From Acidobacteriota bacterium (lineage in GTDB: Bacteria > Acidobacteriota > Terriglobia > Terriglobales > Acidobacteriaceae), in assembly GCA_021793405.1 (NCBI GenBank), contig JAJYSV010000007.1, positions 56,109 through 120,108 on the forward strand: 64,000 nt of DNA, written 5' to 3'. Shown here piece after piece: positions 9,440 through 19,270 of the stretch; the first letter of the stretch is position 1; each line of letters begins with the position of its first letter. Under the pieces are notes generated by a model. The model was not told where the DNA came from. It was given only the letters and a program-made list of their open reading frames with translations, and made no database searches. Both the position numbers and the translations under genes were made by a program.

Positions 9440-10570
9440 ATGTCCAGATTCCCTGCTGTCGACTCCCTGCTCGCCGATGCCGTCGAGGCGCGTGTGTTTC
9501 CTGGAGCGTCCTACGGTGTGCTACAGAGTGGCCACCGGCTTGCCATGGAATCGGTCGGCGGTTTCACCTATCAGCCGGATTCACCTCGGATTCAGCCCGA
9601 CACCATCTTCGACGTGGCCAGCGTCAGCAAAGCGATGGCAACCACCGCCATGGCGATGAAACTTTGGGAGCGCGGGCTTCTGGATTTGGACGAGCCGGTG
9701 GGCGTGCGGATACCGCGGTTTCTTCGTTCCTCCATTGTCAAAGCCTACCCTGATCCCGCCAAGCGAGAAATCACGGCGCGTATGCTGCTGGCGCACTGCT
9801 CAGGTCTCCCCGCGTACGCGCCTCTCTACGAACGTTGTCACACCGCATCGGCGCTGCTGGATGCCTGTCTTGAGATGCCGCTCGAATCGCCGCCGGGTAC
9901 TCGCGCCGTCTATTCTGACATTGGCTTCATCGTTTTGGGACATTTGCTCGAGACGGTCGCCGGTGAGCATTTGGATAGTTATTGTCGACGCGAGGTGTTT
10001 GCTACTCTCGGGATGGACTCCACCTTGTATTGCCCACCTGCGGAATTGAAGCCGTTCATCCCGCCGTCCTCGACCGGTGACAGCTTGCGTCCTCGCGTGC
10101 TGCAGGGTGAGGTCCAGGACAACAACTGCTGGGTGCTCGGTGGCGTCAGCGGACATGCCGGAGTTTTTTCAAATATCGCGGACATATTATCGTTGGCCGA
10201 CTGCCTCTTGCGCAACGGCGGAACGCTGTTTCGCCCTGAGACGGTTTCCCTGTTCACCGCGCGCCAGCAGTCGCCGCCCGAGACTGACTGGGCGCTAGGT
10301 TGGGACACGCCGAGCGCGGCGTCGTCATCAGGGCAGTTTTTTAGCGCCCATTCCATCGGTCATCTGGGTTATACCGGAACTTCCGTTTGGATCGACTTTG
10401 AGAAAGATCTCGCAGTCGTGCTGCTCACGAACCGCACCTATCCTGCTGGAGGTACCGATCGCGCATCCAAACAAATTCAGCGCGTCAGGCCGCGTTTCCA
10501 CGATGCGCTGATGCAGGAACTGGGATGGAATGTACCCAGAAAGATTCCGCCGCGAATGCCCCACGAATAG
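9440..10570 (+). CDS. Serine hydrolase, class C beta-lactamase / DD-peptidase family
   Basis: About 376 residues from the ATG at 9440; the frame is open from a GTG at 9314, so the start is uncertain, and no signal peptide is evident from either. The nucleophile motif SVSK follows FDVAS, the second motif is YSD in RAVYSDIGF, and the third is HLGYTG, together the class C penicillin-binding fold. It could be a D,D-carboxypeptidase, esterase or peptidoglycan-fragment hydrolase. It lies 70 bases upstream of murQ on the same strand, which favours a role in recycling cell-wall fragments, but this is inferred from context. Confidence 0.85.
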   Translation: MSRFPAVDSLLADAVEARVFPGASYGVLQSGHRLAMESVGGFTYQPDSPRIQPDTIFDVASVSKAMATTAMAMKLWERGLLDLDEPVGVRIPRFLRSSIVKAYPDPAKREITARMLLAHCSGLPAYAPLYERCHTASALLDACLEMPLESPPGTRAVYSDIGFIVLGHLLETVAGEHLDSYCRREVFATLGMDSTLYCPPAELKPFIPPSSTGDSLRPRVLQGEVQDNNCWVLGGVSGHAGVFSNIADILSLADCLLRNGGTLFRPETVSLFTARQQSPPETDWALGWDTPSAASSSGQFFSAHSIGHLGYTGTSVWIDFEKDLAVVLLTNRTYPAGGTDRASKQIQRVRPRFHDALMQELGWNVPRKIPPRMPHE

Positions 10571-10640
10571 GTGCTGGATGGACGCCATCCAAGGCGATAC
10601 AATCGATGTAGAAAGTCCGGCTGAGGTGGGTTTGAAGCTT

Positions 10641-11618
10641 ATGGGAAATGGAACCGGTTCGATCGAGACGCAAACCACACGCGCAGAAAGCAATGGTAGA
10701 GGTACGGCAAGACATCTAGAAACGCTCACGACCGAAAGTGCGAATCAAGCCTCGCAAGGCTTTGACACCAAGTCCGCCCTCGATATCGCACGCATCATCA
10801 ACCATGAGGACGCCAAGATTGCGGCTGCGGTGAGGAGGTCTTTGCCGGAGATTTCCGTAGTGATCGACAATGTGGCCCGATGCTTGCGCGACGGTGGGCG
10901 CTTGATCTACGTGGGCGCAGGTTCCAGTGGACGCATCGCGGCTCTCGATGCCTCGGAAATCCCTCCTACTTATTCGACGTTGCCGCAGACCGTGCAGTAC
11001 ATCATGGCGGGGGGACCGAAGGCGCTGGCGTCCTCCATGGAGACGAATGAAGATTCCCGCGAACTGGGTCAGCGCGATATTGCGCGCCGCCGTCCGACCC
11101 GCAAAGACATTGTGATCGGCGTTTCCGCCAGCGGTCGCACCCCGTATGTCGTGGCCGCTCTTGAGTATGCGCATGGCCGTGGTTCAAAAACCGCCGCTGT
11201 CACCTGCAATTACAACTCTGAACTAAGCGGAGTCGCGGACGTGACCATTGTTGCGGAAGTCGGCCCGGAAGTCGTCCTGGGTTCCACTCGCATGAAGGCC
11301 GGCAGCGCGCAGAAAATGATTCTGAATATGATCACCACCGGCGCCATGACGCGTCTTGGCTATGTGTACGAAAATCTGATGGTCAACGTACACATGAAAA
11401 ACGCCAAGCTGGTCGAACGCGGCATCCGCATTCTGACCCAATCCTGCAACGTGGACCAGGAGACAGCGGTTCGGACGATCAAGGCGTCTGGGAAAAGTGT
11501 TCCCGTTGCGCTTGTGATGTTGAAAGCCAACGTAGACAAGCAGGAAGCGGTGCGCAGACTGGCGAAGTCGGATGGGAACGTGCGCCGCGCGATTGAGGAC
11601 ACAACTCTCGACCTGTAG
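10641..11618 (+). CDS. murQ: N-acetylmuramic acid 6-phosphate etherase
   Basis: 325 residues from the ATG at 10641 (an alternative ATG at 10578 adds 21 residues). The enzyme removes lactate from MurNAc-6-phosphate to give GlcNAc-6-phosphate in peptidoglycan recycling. Diagnostic segments are ALDIARIINHED, the SIS-domain loop GAGSSGRIAALDASE followed by IPPTY, EDSRELG, GVSASGRTPYVV, and GSTRMKAGSAQK. The acidic residues corresponding to the active-site glutamates of the E. coli enzyme are present in DASE and NEDS. The gene follows the serine hydrolase and precedes murA, so salvage and de novo synthesis of UDP-MurNAc sit together. No murK or PTS gene is visible here. Confidence 0.95.
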   Translation: MGNGTGSIETQTTRAESNGRGTARHLETLTTESANQASQGFDTKSALDIARIINHEDAKIAAAVRRSLPEISVVIDNVARCLRDGGRLIYVGAGSSGRIAALDASEIPPTYSTLPQTVQYIMAGGPKALASSMETNEDSRELGQRDIARRRPTRKDIVIGVSASGRTPYVVAALEYAHGRGSKTAAVTCNYNSELSGVADVTIVAEVGPEVVLGSTRMKAGSAQKMILNMITTGAMTRLGYVYENLMVNVHMKNAKLVERGIRILTQSCNVDQETAVRTIKASGKSVPVALVMLKANVDKQEAVRRLAKSDGNVRRAIEDTTLDL

Positions 11619-11696
11619 CGGTTCACTCTGAGAAGACGCTGCTGACATTCTTCACCGCGAAATAACTAAGTCAAACGGGCATGGATATGTCTCTCA

Positions 11697-13004
11697 ATGG
11701 ATAAGTTCGTAATTCGCGGTGGAACACCTCTTCAAGGCACGCTCCGCATCAGTGGAGCGAAAAACTCCGCGCTTCCCTGCATGGCCGCCGCCATCCTGAC
11801 AGAAGATGAAGTGACGCTGGAAAATATTCCCGACGTGCGCGACATTGAGACCGAGCGCAAGCTCCTTGTCTCGATGGGCGCGGAGGTCGAACTCGGCTAT
11901 GGCCGGGCGCATCACCGCACCCGCATCCGCTGTGCGTTGCTGTCGGATCCAGTAGCGAAATACGAAATCGTTAAAACGATGCGCGCCTCCTCGCTGGTCC
12001 TGGGGCCGCTGATTGCCCGCACCGGCATGGCTCGTGTCGCCATGCCCGGCGGCTGCGCCATTGGTGGCCGCCCCATCGACCTGCACATCAAAGCCCTGCA
12101 GGCCATGGGCGCGGAGATTACACAGGAACACGGCTATCTGGAAGCGCGCGCAAAGCGACTGCGTGGAGCGCACATCGTCTTCGACAAAATTACGGTGACC
12201 GGCACGGAAGATCTGCTGATGGCCGCGGTATTGGCGGAAGGCGAAACGTGGATGGAAAATTGCGCGCGCGAACCGGAAGTGACTGACCTGGCAAAACTGC
12301 TGATCGCAATGGGCGCGCAGATTGAAGGAGCTGGCACAGGTACGATCCGCGTCCGAGGCGTAGAGAAACTGCACGGTGCGAAGCATCGCATCCATCCAGA
12401 CCGCATCGAAACCGGCACATTTCTGGTCGCCGGAGCCATCACCGGCGGTGACCTCACGTTGACAGGCTGCAATCCCGATCATCTCTCCGCCGTCATCGAG
12501 AAGTTGAGAGAGGTTGGCGTGCAGTGCGGTTTGGGCGAGGACTCGATCCGCGTGCGTACTTCAGGCAGATTGCGCTGCGCCAATATTTCCACGGAAGAGT
12601 ATCCTGGCTTCCCTACCGACATGCAGGCGCAGTTCATGACGCTGGCAACGCAGGCGGAAGGCACGTCGCTGGTGACGGAAAATATCTTTGAGAATCGCTT
12701 CATGCATGTGCAGGAATTGATTCGCATGGGTGCTCACATCCGCGTCGACGGTCGCACCGCCGCTGTGCTCGGCAGATCCCCATTATCGGCTGCCGCAGTC
12801 ATGGCCTCGGATCTGCGTGCATCAGCATCACTTGTATTGGCCGCGCTAGTCGCGGAGGGTGAGACAATCATCGACCGCGTGTATCACATCGACCGCGGCT
12901 ATGAACGCATCGAAGAAAAACTGCGCAGCGTGGGGGCAAAAATCCGTCGCATCGGCAACGTTTTCCGCCAGAGCGAAGAGTCGGTTGCGCAGGTCACAGC
13001 GTAG
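11697..13004 (+). CDS. murA: UDP-N-acetylglucosamine 1-carboxyvinyltransferase
   Basis: 435 residues, normal length for the family. It transfers enolpyruvate from PEP to UDP-GlcNAc, the first committed step of peptidoglycan synthesis, in the cytoplasm. It opens with the typical FVIRGG and SGAKNSAL segment (Lys22 binds substrate). The active-site cysteine is present (Cys120 in [12 protein letters not shown]), so fosfomycin sensitivity would be expected rather than the Asp variant. It also has [12 protein letters not shown] and IFENRFMHV. It lies 78 bases after murQ, probably in the same transcription unit. Confidence 0.97.
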   Translation: MDKFVIRGGTPLQGTLRISGAKNSALPCMAAAILTEDEVTLENIPDVRDIETERKLLVSMGAEVELGYGRAHHRTRIRCALLSDPVAKYEIVKTMRASSLVLGPLIARTGMARVAMPGGCAIGGRPIDLHIKALQAMGAEITQEHGYLEARAKRLRGAHIVFDKITVTGTEDLLMAAVLAEGETWMENCAREPEVTDLAKLLIAMGAQIEGAGTGTIRVRGVEKLHGAKHRIHPDRIETGTFLVAGAITGGDLTLTGCNPDHLSAVIEKLREVGVQCGLGEDSIRVRTSGRLRCANISTEEYPGFPTDMQAQFMTLATQAEGTSLVTENIFENRFMHVQELIRMGAHIRVDGRTAAVLGRSPLSAAAVMASDLRASASLVLAALVAEGETIIDRVYHIDRGYERIEEKLRSVGAKIRRIGNVFRQSEESVAQVTA

Positions 13005-13034
13005 CCAGCGGTCCTCGGTTTTGCAATATCAATT

Positions 13035-13295
13035 GTGGTCGAATTTCTGAACTTGCCTTTCCATGCGATGCGAAGATTTCTGGCTCCTTTTCGATTCATG
13101 CTTCACGCGCTGCGAGGACACTGGTTGCGTCCATGGCGCAGCCCGTACCTCCGATGGCGCATAGAAACGTATTCCGGCATCCCGGCCGGAGCCATCGATA
13201 GGCGTACCTTCTGGAAGTTTCTCTTCGCGGAAAAAGGGCGCCTGCTGCAATTTTTGCTCTGGACAGCAAAATTGGAATCCTACAAAAAAAATTGA
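13035..13295 (+). CDS. Small basic, Trp/Arg-rich hypothetical protein
   Basis: 86 residues from a GTG at 13035; ATGs at 13062 and 13068 are possible and shorter starts. The protein is rich in Arg, Trp and Phe (for example ALRGHWLRPWRSPYLRWRIE, then RRTFWKFLF and GRLLQFLLWTAK) with no clear membrane span or known motif. It ends 10 bases before the following oxidoreductase and reads in the same direction, which supports it as a real gene in that unit. I recall similar small proteins in Acidobacteriota; function unknown. Confidence 0.6.
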   Translation: MVEFLNLPFHAMRRFLAPFRFMLHALRGHWLRPWRSPYLRWRIETYSGIPAGAIDRRTFWKFLFAEKGRLLQFLLWTAKLESYKKN

Positions 13296-13305
13296 GAGAT
13301 ACAGC

Positions 13306-14304
13306 GTGATTCGCTACGGCGTTCTGGGATTTGGTCTTCACGGAGAGAAACGTCTCGCACCCGCATTTGCAGATGCAAAGTCCAGCAAACTCGTCGGTAT
13401 CTGGCGCAGGAATCTCGACAAGGCGCAGGCGAATGCTCGCAAATATGGCATCGAACACGTCTTCACTTCCCCGGAAGATTTGTGTGCCTCGCCCGCTGTG
13501 GATGCCGTGTTTGTGACCTCGCCGGATGCGTTTCACAGGCGGGATACGTTGCTGGCCTTGAACTATGGGAAGCCGGTATTGTGCGAAAAACCTCTTGCGA
13601 TGAACGTCGCCGAAGTCGAAGACATGCTCACCGCAGCCAGAAATGCCAACGTGTTGTTCGGCGTGGCACAGCCATTTCGCTACAATCGCAGCGTCCAACT
13701 GATCCGCGATTGGGTGGCCGCTGGCAGAATTGGAAAGCCGGCTTTTGCCAGCGCGTTTTACTGTAACCAGAGCGGGCAAAGTCTTCGTGCATGGATTCAC
13801 GACCCAACCGTAGCCCGCGGCGGAACGATGGGCGATGTGGGCATTCACTGCCTGGATGCATTGCGGTTTGTTCTGCAAGACGAAGTGGCTGCGGTGACGA
13901 CGATTGCTCATCGCGACGCACAATCGGGAGCCGTGGAAACAAGCGCAGCAAGTACGATCGATTTTCGCCAGGGAACCATCGCATCCGTGATGGTCAGTTC
14001 TCGCACTGAATATCGAACGCTTGTCGAAGTGGTGGGTGAAAGCGGCGTCATTCGAAGCGAAAATTGCTTCTCGACGCTTGCTCCGGTAGATGTTCAGTTG
14101 TTATTGAGCGGCAAAGTGATTGACAGCCAGCAGGTAAGCAATGCGGATGCGTTCTGCCGGCTGCTGGACGCCTTCAGTGCTGCCATCGAAGGCCATGGAT
14201 CCTACGGAGCGAGCGGCGATGATGGGCTGAAAAACCAGCGTGCGCTGGATGCCGCATATGCGAGTTGGCACTCTGGGCGAAAAGAAATCATCATAGAGCC
14301 ATAG
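13306..14304 (+). CDS. Gfo/Idh/MocA-family oxidoreductase
   Basis: 332 residues, starting at a GTG. The N-terminal Rossmann fold shows GVLGFGLHGEKR for dinucleotide binding and the family hallmark CEKPLA near residue 96. The C-terminal half includes GGTMGDVGIHCLDALRF, the usual substrate-domain segment with the conserved Asp/His pair. These enzymes oxidise or reduce sugars or cyclitols with NAD(P)(H). No signal peptide, so cytoplasmic. Its partner is the small gene just upstream; the specific substrate cannot be read from sequence. Confidence 0.9.
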   Translation: MIRYGVLGFGLHGEKRLAPAFADAKSSKLVGIWRRNLDKAQANARKYGIEHVFTSPEDLCASPAVDAVFVTSPDAFHRRDTLLALNYGKPVLCEKPLAMNVAEVEDMLTAARNANVLFGVAQPFRYNRSVQLIRDWVAAGRIGKPAFASAFYCNQSGQSLRAWIHDPTVARGGTMGDVGIHCLDALRFVLQDEVAAVTTIAHRDAQSGAVETSAASTIDFRQGTIASVMVSSRTEYRTLVEVVGESGVIRSENCFSTLAPVDVQLLLSGKVIDSQQVSNADAFCRLLDAFSAAIEGHGSYGASGDDGLKNQRALDAAYASWHSGRKEIIIEP

Positions 14305-14326
14305 AGCCGTAGTACTGCGGGATGCT

Positions 14327-15226
14327 TCAATCCTCCAGGTGGAGAGCGATTCCCTCTTCGTCGGCACCTTTGGCGCGCATCACGAAGACGATGCTTCCCA
14401 ATACCACAGCCGCGCCGGCGATCATGGTCCACGGCACTGGCTCCAGCATGAACAGCGCCCCCTCCGCCACTGCCAGAACGGGCACGACCAATTGCAGGCT
14501 GGTGAGTTGGTAGGCCTCAATCCGCTGTAACAGCCAATAGTACAGCGTGAAGCTGAGCGCACTGGCAAAAACACTCAGAAAAATCAGGGCGACGATGGCT
14601 TGCGTACTCCACGTCGAAGTCCGTCCTCGTTCGAAGACAAGGCTGGCCAGCGCCAGCCAAATCCCTCCCAGGAAAAATTGGATGGACGTGCCGACAAAGG
14701 GGTGAACCCTGGCGAGAGCTTCCTTGGCGTAGACGGAGGAAGCCGCATAGAGCAGGACAGCCAGCAGCACAGCCAGCGCTCCCACCGCCTGCCAGAGTGA
14801 GGTCGAGATGGCGCCGGACAGGACCAATCCAAGACCGCCCAAGCCCACAATCATCGCCTGCCAAGCCGTTCGCGGCACGCTGCGGCCAGCCATCCAGGGG
14901 GTCAGACAAGCAGTCATCAGAGGCATGGCGCCGAAAATTAATGCAGTCAGGCCAGAAGAAAGCCGCTGCTCCGACCAGAACGTCAGTGCCGACGGAACGG
15001 CAATCATGCTGAGACTGAGCAGCATTGTGGCGCGAAGTCCGCGACCCGTTGGCCACGGCAGGCGTTTCCACTGAATGATGGGCAAAAGAACGACAGACGC
15101 CAGCAGAAAACGCAGCGACGCGCTGTGCATCGGCGGGACTGCGATGACCAATACGCGAATCGCCATCCATGTGCTGCCCCAGATGACGGACAACGCGACC
15201 ATGGCGAGAATGATGCGGAATCTCAT
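14327..15226 (-). CDS. EamA/DMT-superfamily transporter
   Basis: 299 residues from the ATG at 15226; the frame is open further upstream but that part is Ala/Thr-rich non-membrane sequence and overlaps the pnp terminator. Ten hydrophobic segments are visible, arranged as two EamA repeats: the first opens with VIWGSTWMAIRV, the second follows YAASSVYAKEALAR. It ends with a short charged tail. These inner-membrane proteins export metabolites such as amino acids or drugs; substrate unknown. It converges with the oxidoreductase on the left, 22 bases apart. Confidence 0.88.
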   Translation of the reverse strand: MRFRIILAMVALSVIWGSTWMAIRVLVIAVPPMHSASLRFLLASVVLLPIIQWKRLPWPTGRGLRATMLLSLSMIAVPSALTFWSEQRLSSGLTALIFGAMPLMTACLTPWMAGRSVPRTAWQAMIVGLGGLGLVLSGAISTSLWQAVGALAVLLAVLLYAASSVYAKEALARVHPFVGTSIQFFLGGIWLALASLVFERGRTSTWSTQAIVALIFLSVFASALSFTLYYWLLQRIEAYQLTSLQLVVPVLAVAEGALFMLEPVPWTMIAGAAVVLGSIVFVMRAKGADEEGIALHLED

Positions 15227-15274
15227 GCGAGATGGAGGGAGCGGGTGCAAATCCTGAAAGAAGACCCTGGAATG

Positions 15275-15308
15275 AAAAAAGCGGGCTGCGTTGAACACAG
15301 CCCGCTTC
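15275..15308 (-). terminator. Rho-independent terminator after pnp
   Basis: On the minus strand, just after the pnp stop codon, the sequence forms a stem GAAGCGGGCTG / CAGCCCGCTTT with a 9-base loop followed by a run of T. Stem stability, loop size and U-tract all fit an intrinsic terminator that closes the rpsO-pnp unit. Confidence 0.88.
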
Positions 15309-15320
15309 CCTGCTGAAATG

Positions 15321-17711
15321 CTACGGACGTCGGCCGCCGCCGCCACCGGGCCGACCACCACCCCCGCCGGGACGTCGGCGACGGCGATTATTGTTGCCGC
15401 CACCTTGACCACGTCCGCCGGGTGAAGAACTCGGCGGGCGAGGTCCATCGGCACGGTTAAAGTTGGGTGCTTCGCTCGATGACTCGCTGCCCTCGTCGTT
15501 GAAGTCGTCGCCGCTTTCGAGGACGATGGTGCTGCTGTTCGATGCGGGTTGACGCTCTCCAGCAGCAGACATATCCGGTACATGACCGCCGCCGGCATTT
15601 GGATCCGGTAAGCCCAGCTTGATGCGCTGTTCTTTCAGCACCGCCTTGCGTGACAGCTTGATGCGATTGCCTTCAATGCCCAACACCTTCACCAGCACCT
15701 GATCGCCATCGTTCAACTCGTCCGTAACTTCGTGGACGCGATGCTCGGCGATTTCGCTGATGTGCAGCAAGCCGTCGGTGCCGGGGAAGATTTCGACAAA
15801 CGCGCCGAATTCCGCCAGACGGACCACTTTGCCGAGGTATGTTTTGCCAACTTCCGGCACAGCCGTTAAATTGCTGATGGTCTCAATGGCGCGCCGCAGG
15901 CCATCGGCATCCGAGGATGCAACGTTGACCTTGCCGGTATCGTCAACATCGATCTTGACACCGGTTGCTTCCACGATGCCACGAATGGTTTTGCCACCCG
16001 GCCCAATCAGGTCGCGAATTTTGTCGACCGGAATCTGCAGCGTGTGGATGCGCGGAGCAAACTCAGACTTTTCCGTCTTCGCCTCGCCCAGAACGGCATC
16101 CATTTTGTCCAGCAGGAAGATCCGGCCTGCACGAGCCTGCGCCAGAGCTTCGCGCATAATCTGCCCGGTTACGCCGGCGATTTTGATGTCCATCTGCAGC
16201 GCGGTAATTCCATTGCGCGTGCCGGCAACTTTAAAGTCCATGTCGCCATAGTGGTCCTCTGCCCCGGCAATGTCGGTCAGGATCGCATAATTCTCGCCTT
16301 CCTTAACCAGACCCATCGCGATGCCAGCCACGGAGGCCTTCAGCGGGATACCGGCATGCATCAGCGCCAGACTGGCGCCGCAGACGCTCGCCATCGAAGA
16401 AGATCCGTTCGATTCCAGAATGTCAGACACAATGCGAACCGTGTACGGCGATTCAGCTTCGCTGGGAAGAACGGCAGAAATCGCCCGCTCCGCTAGCGCT
16501 CCGTGGCCCACTTCGCGACGCCCCACGCCAGTCATACGCCCAACTTCCCCAACGGAAAACGGAGGAAAGTTATAGTGAAGCATGAACTTTTTCCTCTGCT
16601 CCCCTTCAAAGCTCTCGAGTCGCTGGGAGTCATCGATCGTTCCCAAGGTCGCGGTGACCAGAGCTTGGGTTTCGCCGCGGGTAAATAGCACCGAGCCGTG
16701 GACGCGAGGCAACACGCCGATCTCAATGGATATCTCGCGAATCTGATCGAACTGCCGGCGATCCGGGCGAACGCGGTCTTTGATGACCTGATCGCGGAAG
16801 ATGTTTTCGCGGAGGGATTCATAATACTTGGAGAGCTTAGCCGGCGCGGTTGCATCGTCCGCGGGTAAGGCGGCCTTCAACTCGTCCTTGATCTGCTTGA
16901 CCAGCGCGTAGCTTTCAAACTTTGGATGCTTATGGGTATCGAGCGCATCTTTGAGGCGATCGCCCACCTTGGCGTACAACTGGTCGTAATAGGCCTGATC
17001 GAATTCGACCGGCTTCACTTCGCGCTTCGGCTTGCCGGCTTTGCCAACCAGCTCGGTGATGCCTGCGCAGATCTTCTTGATCTCTGTATGGGCGAATTCA
17101 ATGGCATCAACGATGGAGTCTTCACTGACCTGCTTGGCGCCAGACTCGATCATCACGATGCCGTCGGAGGTGCCGACAACGGTGATGCTCATGTCCCCCG
17201 CGCGAAGCTCCGCGTATGAAGGATTGATGATGAACTGGCCATCCACTCGACCAACGCGAACGGCGCCGACTGGGCCGCCGAAGGGAATGTCAGAGAGCGC
17301 CAGCGCGCAGCCGGCTGCGTTGATGCCGATAATGTCAGGGTCGTTTTCCTTGTCCGCGGAAAACACTAGCGCAATCACTTGCGTCTCGTTGCGGAAACCT
17401 TCTGGAAACAGTGGGCGGATGGGGCGATCAATCTGGCGGCAGGTAAGAATTTCGCGCTCGCTCGGGCGGCCTTCACGCTTGATAAAACCACCGGGAATGC
17501 GTCCGCCGGCGTAGGCATATTCGCGATAATCGACCGTAAGCGGAAAAAAGTCGACACCCTCTCTGGGATCGGGTGAGGCCACAGCGGTGGCCAATACTAC
17601 GGTGTCGCCCAGGGTTGCCAGTACGGCTCCTGAAGCCTGCTTGGCCATGCGGCCTGTCTCAAAATTCAGTCGTTTCCCGCCGGCTAATTCGACGGTCACT
17701 TCATGTTTCAT
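15321..17711 (-). CDS. pnp: Polyribonucleotide nucleotidyltransferase (PNPase)
   Basis: 796 residues. 3'-5' phosphorolytic exoribonuclease of the RNA degradosome. Domains in order: first RNase PH core (about 10-145, with YREYAYAGGRIPGGFIKREGR), all-alpha linker (about 145-235), second RNase PH core (about 320-540, with FPPFSVGEVGRMTGVGRREVGHG), KH domain (GPGGKTIRGIVEATG, about 560-620), and S1 domain (about 625-695, GAFVEIFPGTDGLLHISE). The tail after 700 is unusually Gly/Arg/Ser-rich and ends in repeated GGGGRPGGGGGRR. It follows rpsO on the same strand, the widely conserved order, and is closed by a terminator. Confidence 0.98.
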   Translation of the reverse strand: MKHEVTVELAGGKRLNFETGRMAKQASGAVLATLGDTVVLATAVASPDPREGVDFFPLTVDYREYAYAGGRIPGGFIKREGRPSEREILTCRQIDRPIRPLFPEGFRNETQVIALVFSADKENDPDIIGINAAGCALALSDIPFGGPVGAVRVGRVDGQFIINPSYAELRAGDMSITVVGTSDGIVMIESGAKQVSEDSIVDAIEFAHTEIKKICAGITELVGKAGKPKREVKPVEFDQAYYDQLYAKVGDRLKDALDTHKHPKFESYALVKQIKDELKAALPADDATAPAKLSKYYESLRENIFRDQVIKDRVRPDRRQFDQIREISIEIGVLPRVHGSVLFTRGETQALVTATLGTIDDSQRLESFEGEQRKKFMLHYNFPPFSVGEVGRMTGVGRREVGHGALAERAISAVLPSEAESPYTVRIVSDILESNGSSSMASVCGASLALMHAGIPLKASVAGIAMGLVKEGENYAILTDIAGAEDHYGDMDFKVAGTRNGITALQMDIKIAGVTGQIMREALAQARAGRIFLLDKMDAVLGEAKTEKSEFAPRIHTLQIPVDKIRDLIGPGGKTIRGIVEATGVKIDVDDTGKVNVASSDADGLRRAIETISNLTAVPEVGKTYLGKVVRLAEFGAFVEIFPGTDGLLHISEIAEHRVHEVTDELNDGDQVLVKVLGIEGNRIKLSRKAVLKEQRIKLGLPDPNAGGGHVPDMSAAGERQPASNSSTIVLESGDDFNDEGSESSSEAPNFNRADGPRPPSSSPGGRGQGGGNNNRRRRRPGGGGGRPGGGGGRRP

Positions 17712-17909
17712 AGAATCCTCAAATCTTGCTGTATGGGGGCGTGGGTGCAGATGGGCGGGAACGTGGGGAAGTTGGCAGGCGGCGGTGCTGGGAGAAATGC
17801 TGTGTACGCGGAAGCGGCCCCATAGAGCCAGTTCTCTCCCGCGTCAGTGCCGCAGTGCTTGGGTTCAACCACGTTCGCAATCCGGAAATCTGCGAAACGT
17901 CGCTGCCGC

Positions 17910-18176
17910 TTACTTGCGGATGCCCAGTTTGCCAATGACTTCCCGGTAGCGATCAGTATCGTGTGTCTTCAAATAGTCCAGCAGACGGCGGCGATTGCTC
18001 ACCATCATCAGCAAGCCACGGCGTGAAGCATGGTCTTTATCATGGGCCTTGAAGTGGTCCGTCAACTCCGTGATGCGTTCGCTCAGAATCGCGATCTGCA
18101 CTTCCGGGCTTCCGGTGTCGCTCGCATGGGTGCGAAAGCGCTCAATTACGTCGGTTTTTTTTGCAGGTGCCAGCAC
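17910..18176 (-). CDS. rpsO: 30S ribosomal protein S15
   Basis: 88 residues, full length, starting at a GTG with GAGGGAG upstream. Family segments [35 protein letters not shown] and [10 protein letters not shown] are all present. S15 binds 16S rRNA early in small-subunit assembly. It is followed by 198 bases without a gene and then pnp, the conserved rpsO-pnp arrangement; that gap is where RNase processing or S15 autoregulatory structure could lie, though I could not identify a pseudoknot by eye. Confidence 0.98.
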   Translation of the reverse strand: MLAPAKKTDVIERFRTHASDTGSPEVQIAILSERITELTDHFKAHDKDHASRRGLLMMVSNRRRLLDYLKTHDTDRYREVIGKLGIRK

Positions 18177-18310
18177 AGTGTGGCTACTCCCTCTTCATTG
18201 TCGATTACACTGCATAAGTGTCTACTTAAGTGTAACATGCTTTGTCGATTACTGACATCCAATCCTGGTGGATAGCCAACCCCTGTCTGCCCGAATCACG
18301 ACCTTGCCCC

Positions 18311-19180
18311 ATGCCCCTTCGACCTGTCATCAGCCTGACCACCGATTTTGGCCTCCATGACCCCTTCGTCGGCATCATGAAGGGCGTCATCGCAGGAATC
18401 TGCCCCTCGGCGCACGTGATCGATATCACCCATGGAGTCAAGGCCTTTGATGTGCTCGATGGAGCCCTCGCAATCTGGCAGGCGAGGCGTTACTTTCCTG
18501 CCGAAACGATCCACACAATCGTCGTGGATCCGGGCGTAGGATCGAGCCGCCGCCCGGTTCTCTGCCGCATGGGGGACGCTTGGTTTATTGCGCCAGACAA
18601 TGGCGTGTTGACTCTGGTGGAACGCGAGGTGCGGCGGCGCGGCGGCTGGGAGGTTTCACATCGCGCGATTGAAAACTCTCAATACATGCTTCCGGCTCAG
18701 AGCAACACCTTTCATGGCCGCGATATTTTCGCACCCGCCGCTGCGCATCTGGCCGCCCAGATCGAGCGTGGTTCAGTAGCGGCGGATACCTTCGGCCGCG
18801 AGATCGAGAACCTGATTCAACTGCCTGTACCGGAACCGATTCATAATCCGGACGGTTCCATCGAAGGCGTCATCCTGAAAAGTGACCGCTTTGGCAATTT
18901 GCTGACGAACATGTCCGCAGCAGATTTGCCCAATGACCTCGCGAATTTCTCTCTTGAACTCGGGACCCTGCGCGTCACGCGATTCTGCCGCTTCTATGCG
19001 GAAGCAGAACCGGGAGAGATTTTTGCCATCGTGGGCAGCGCCGGCTTGCTGGAAATCGCCATGAATCGCGGCTCGGCAGAACAGCAAACCGGAATCTCCG
19101 CGGGAACGAAATTCAGCATGGTTCCCAATGAAACCATGCTGCAATTGAAGAATAGAAATGTCATTCCGAGCGGAGCGTAG
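18311..19180 (+). CDS. SAM hydroxide adenosyltransferase (SAM hydrolase, DUF62 family)
   Basis: 289 residues from the ATG at 18311. The family relates to fluorinase and uses water-derived hydroxide to split S-adenosylmethionine into adenosine and methionine. The proposed catalytic trio of the family is visible: Asp73 and Arg80 in VDPGVGSSRRP, spaced seven residues as in characterised members, and His135 in FHGRDIFAP or a nearby His. N-terminal ITLTTDFG-type start is present as ISLTTDFGLHDPF. It diverges from rpsO. A role in SAM or radical-SAM product turnover is inferred only from the family. Confidence 0.9.
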   Translation: MPLRPVISLTTDFGLHDPFVGIMKGVIAGICPSAHVIDITHGVKAFDVLDGALAIWQARRYFPAETIHTIVVDPGVGSSRRPVLCRMGDAWFIAPDNGVLTLVEREVRRRGGWEVSHRAIENSQYMLPAQSNTFHGRDIFAPAAAHLAAQIERGSVAADTFGREIENLIQLPVPEPIHNPDGSIEGVILKSDRFGNLLTNMSAADLPNDLANFSLELGTLRVTRFCRFYAEAEPGEIFAIVGSAGLLEIAMNRGSAEQQTGISAGTKFSMVPNETMLQLKNRNVIPSGA

Positions 19181-19270
19181 CGAAGTCGAGGAACCTGCTG
19201 TTGCCGACAGCGGCTCCACGTGACCTGACCGCTCAATCGCCCCCCTGCTGACGCTGAATCGAGGTCGATC

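Noticed and set aside
11694..12482. 262-residue minus-strand frame over murA
   Set aside because: Shadow of murA; murA motifs in the plus frame are complete.
18206..18236. Inverted repeat TTACACT / AGTGTAA before rpsO
   Set aside because: A 17-base spacer and no link to a known S15 control element; too weak to call.
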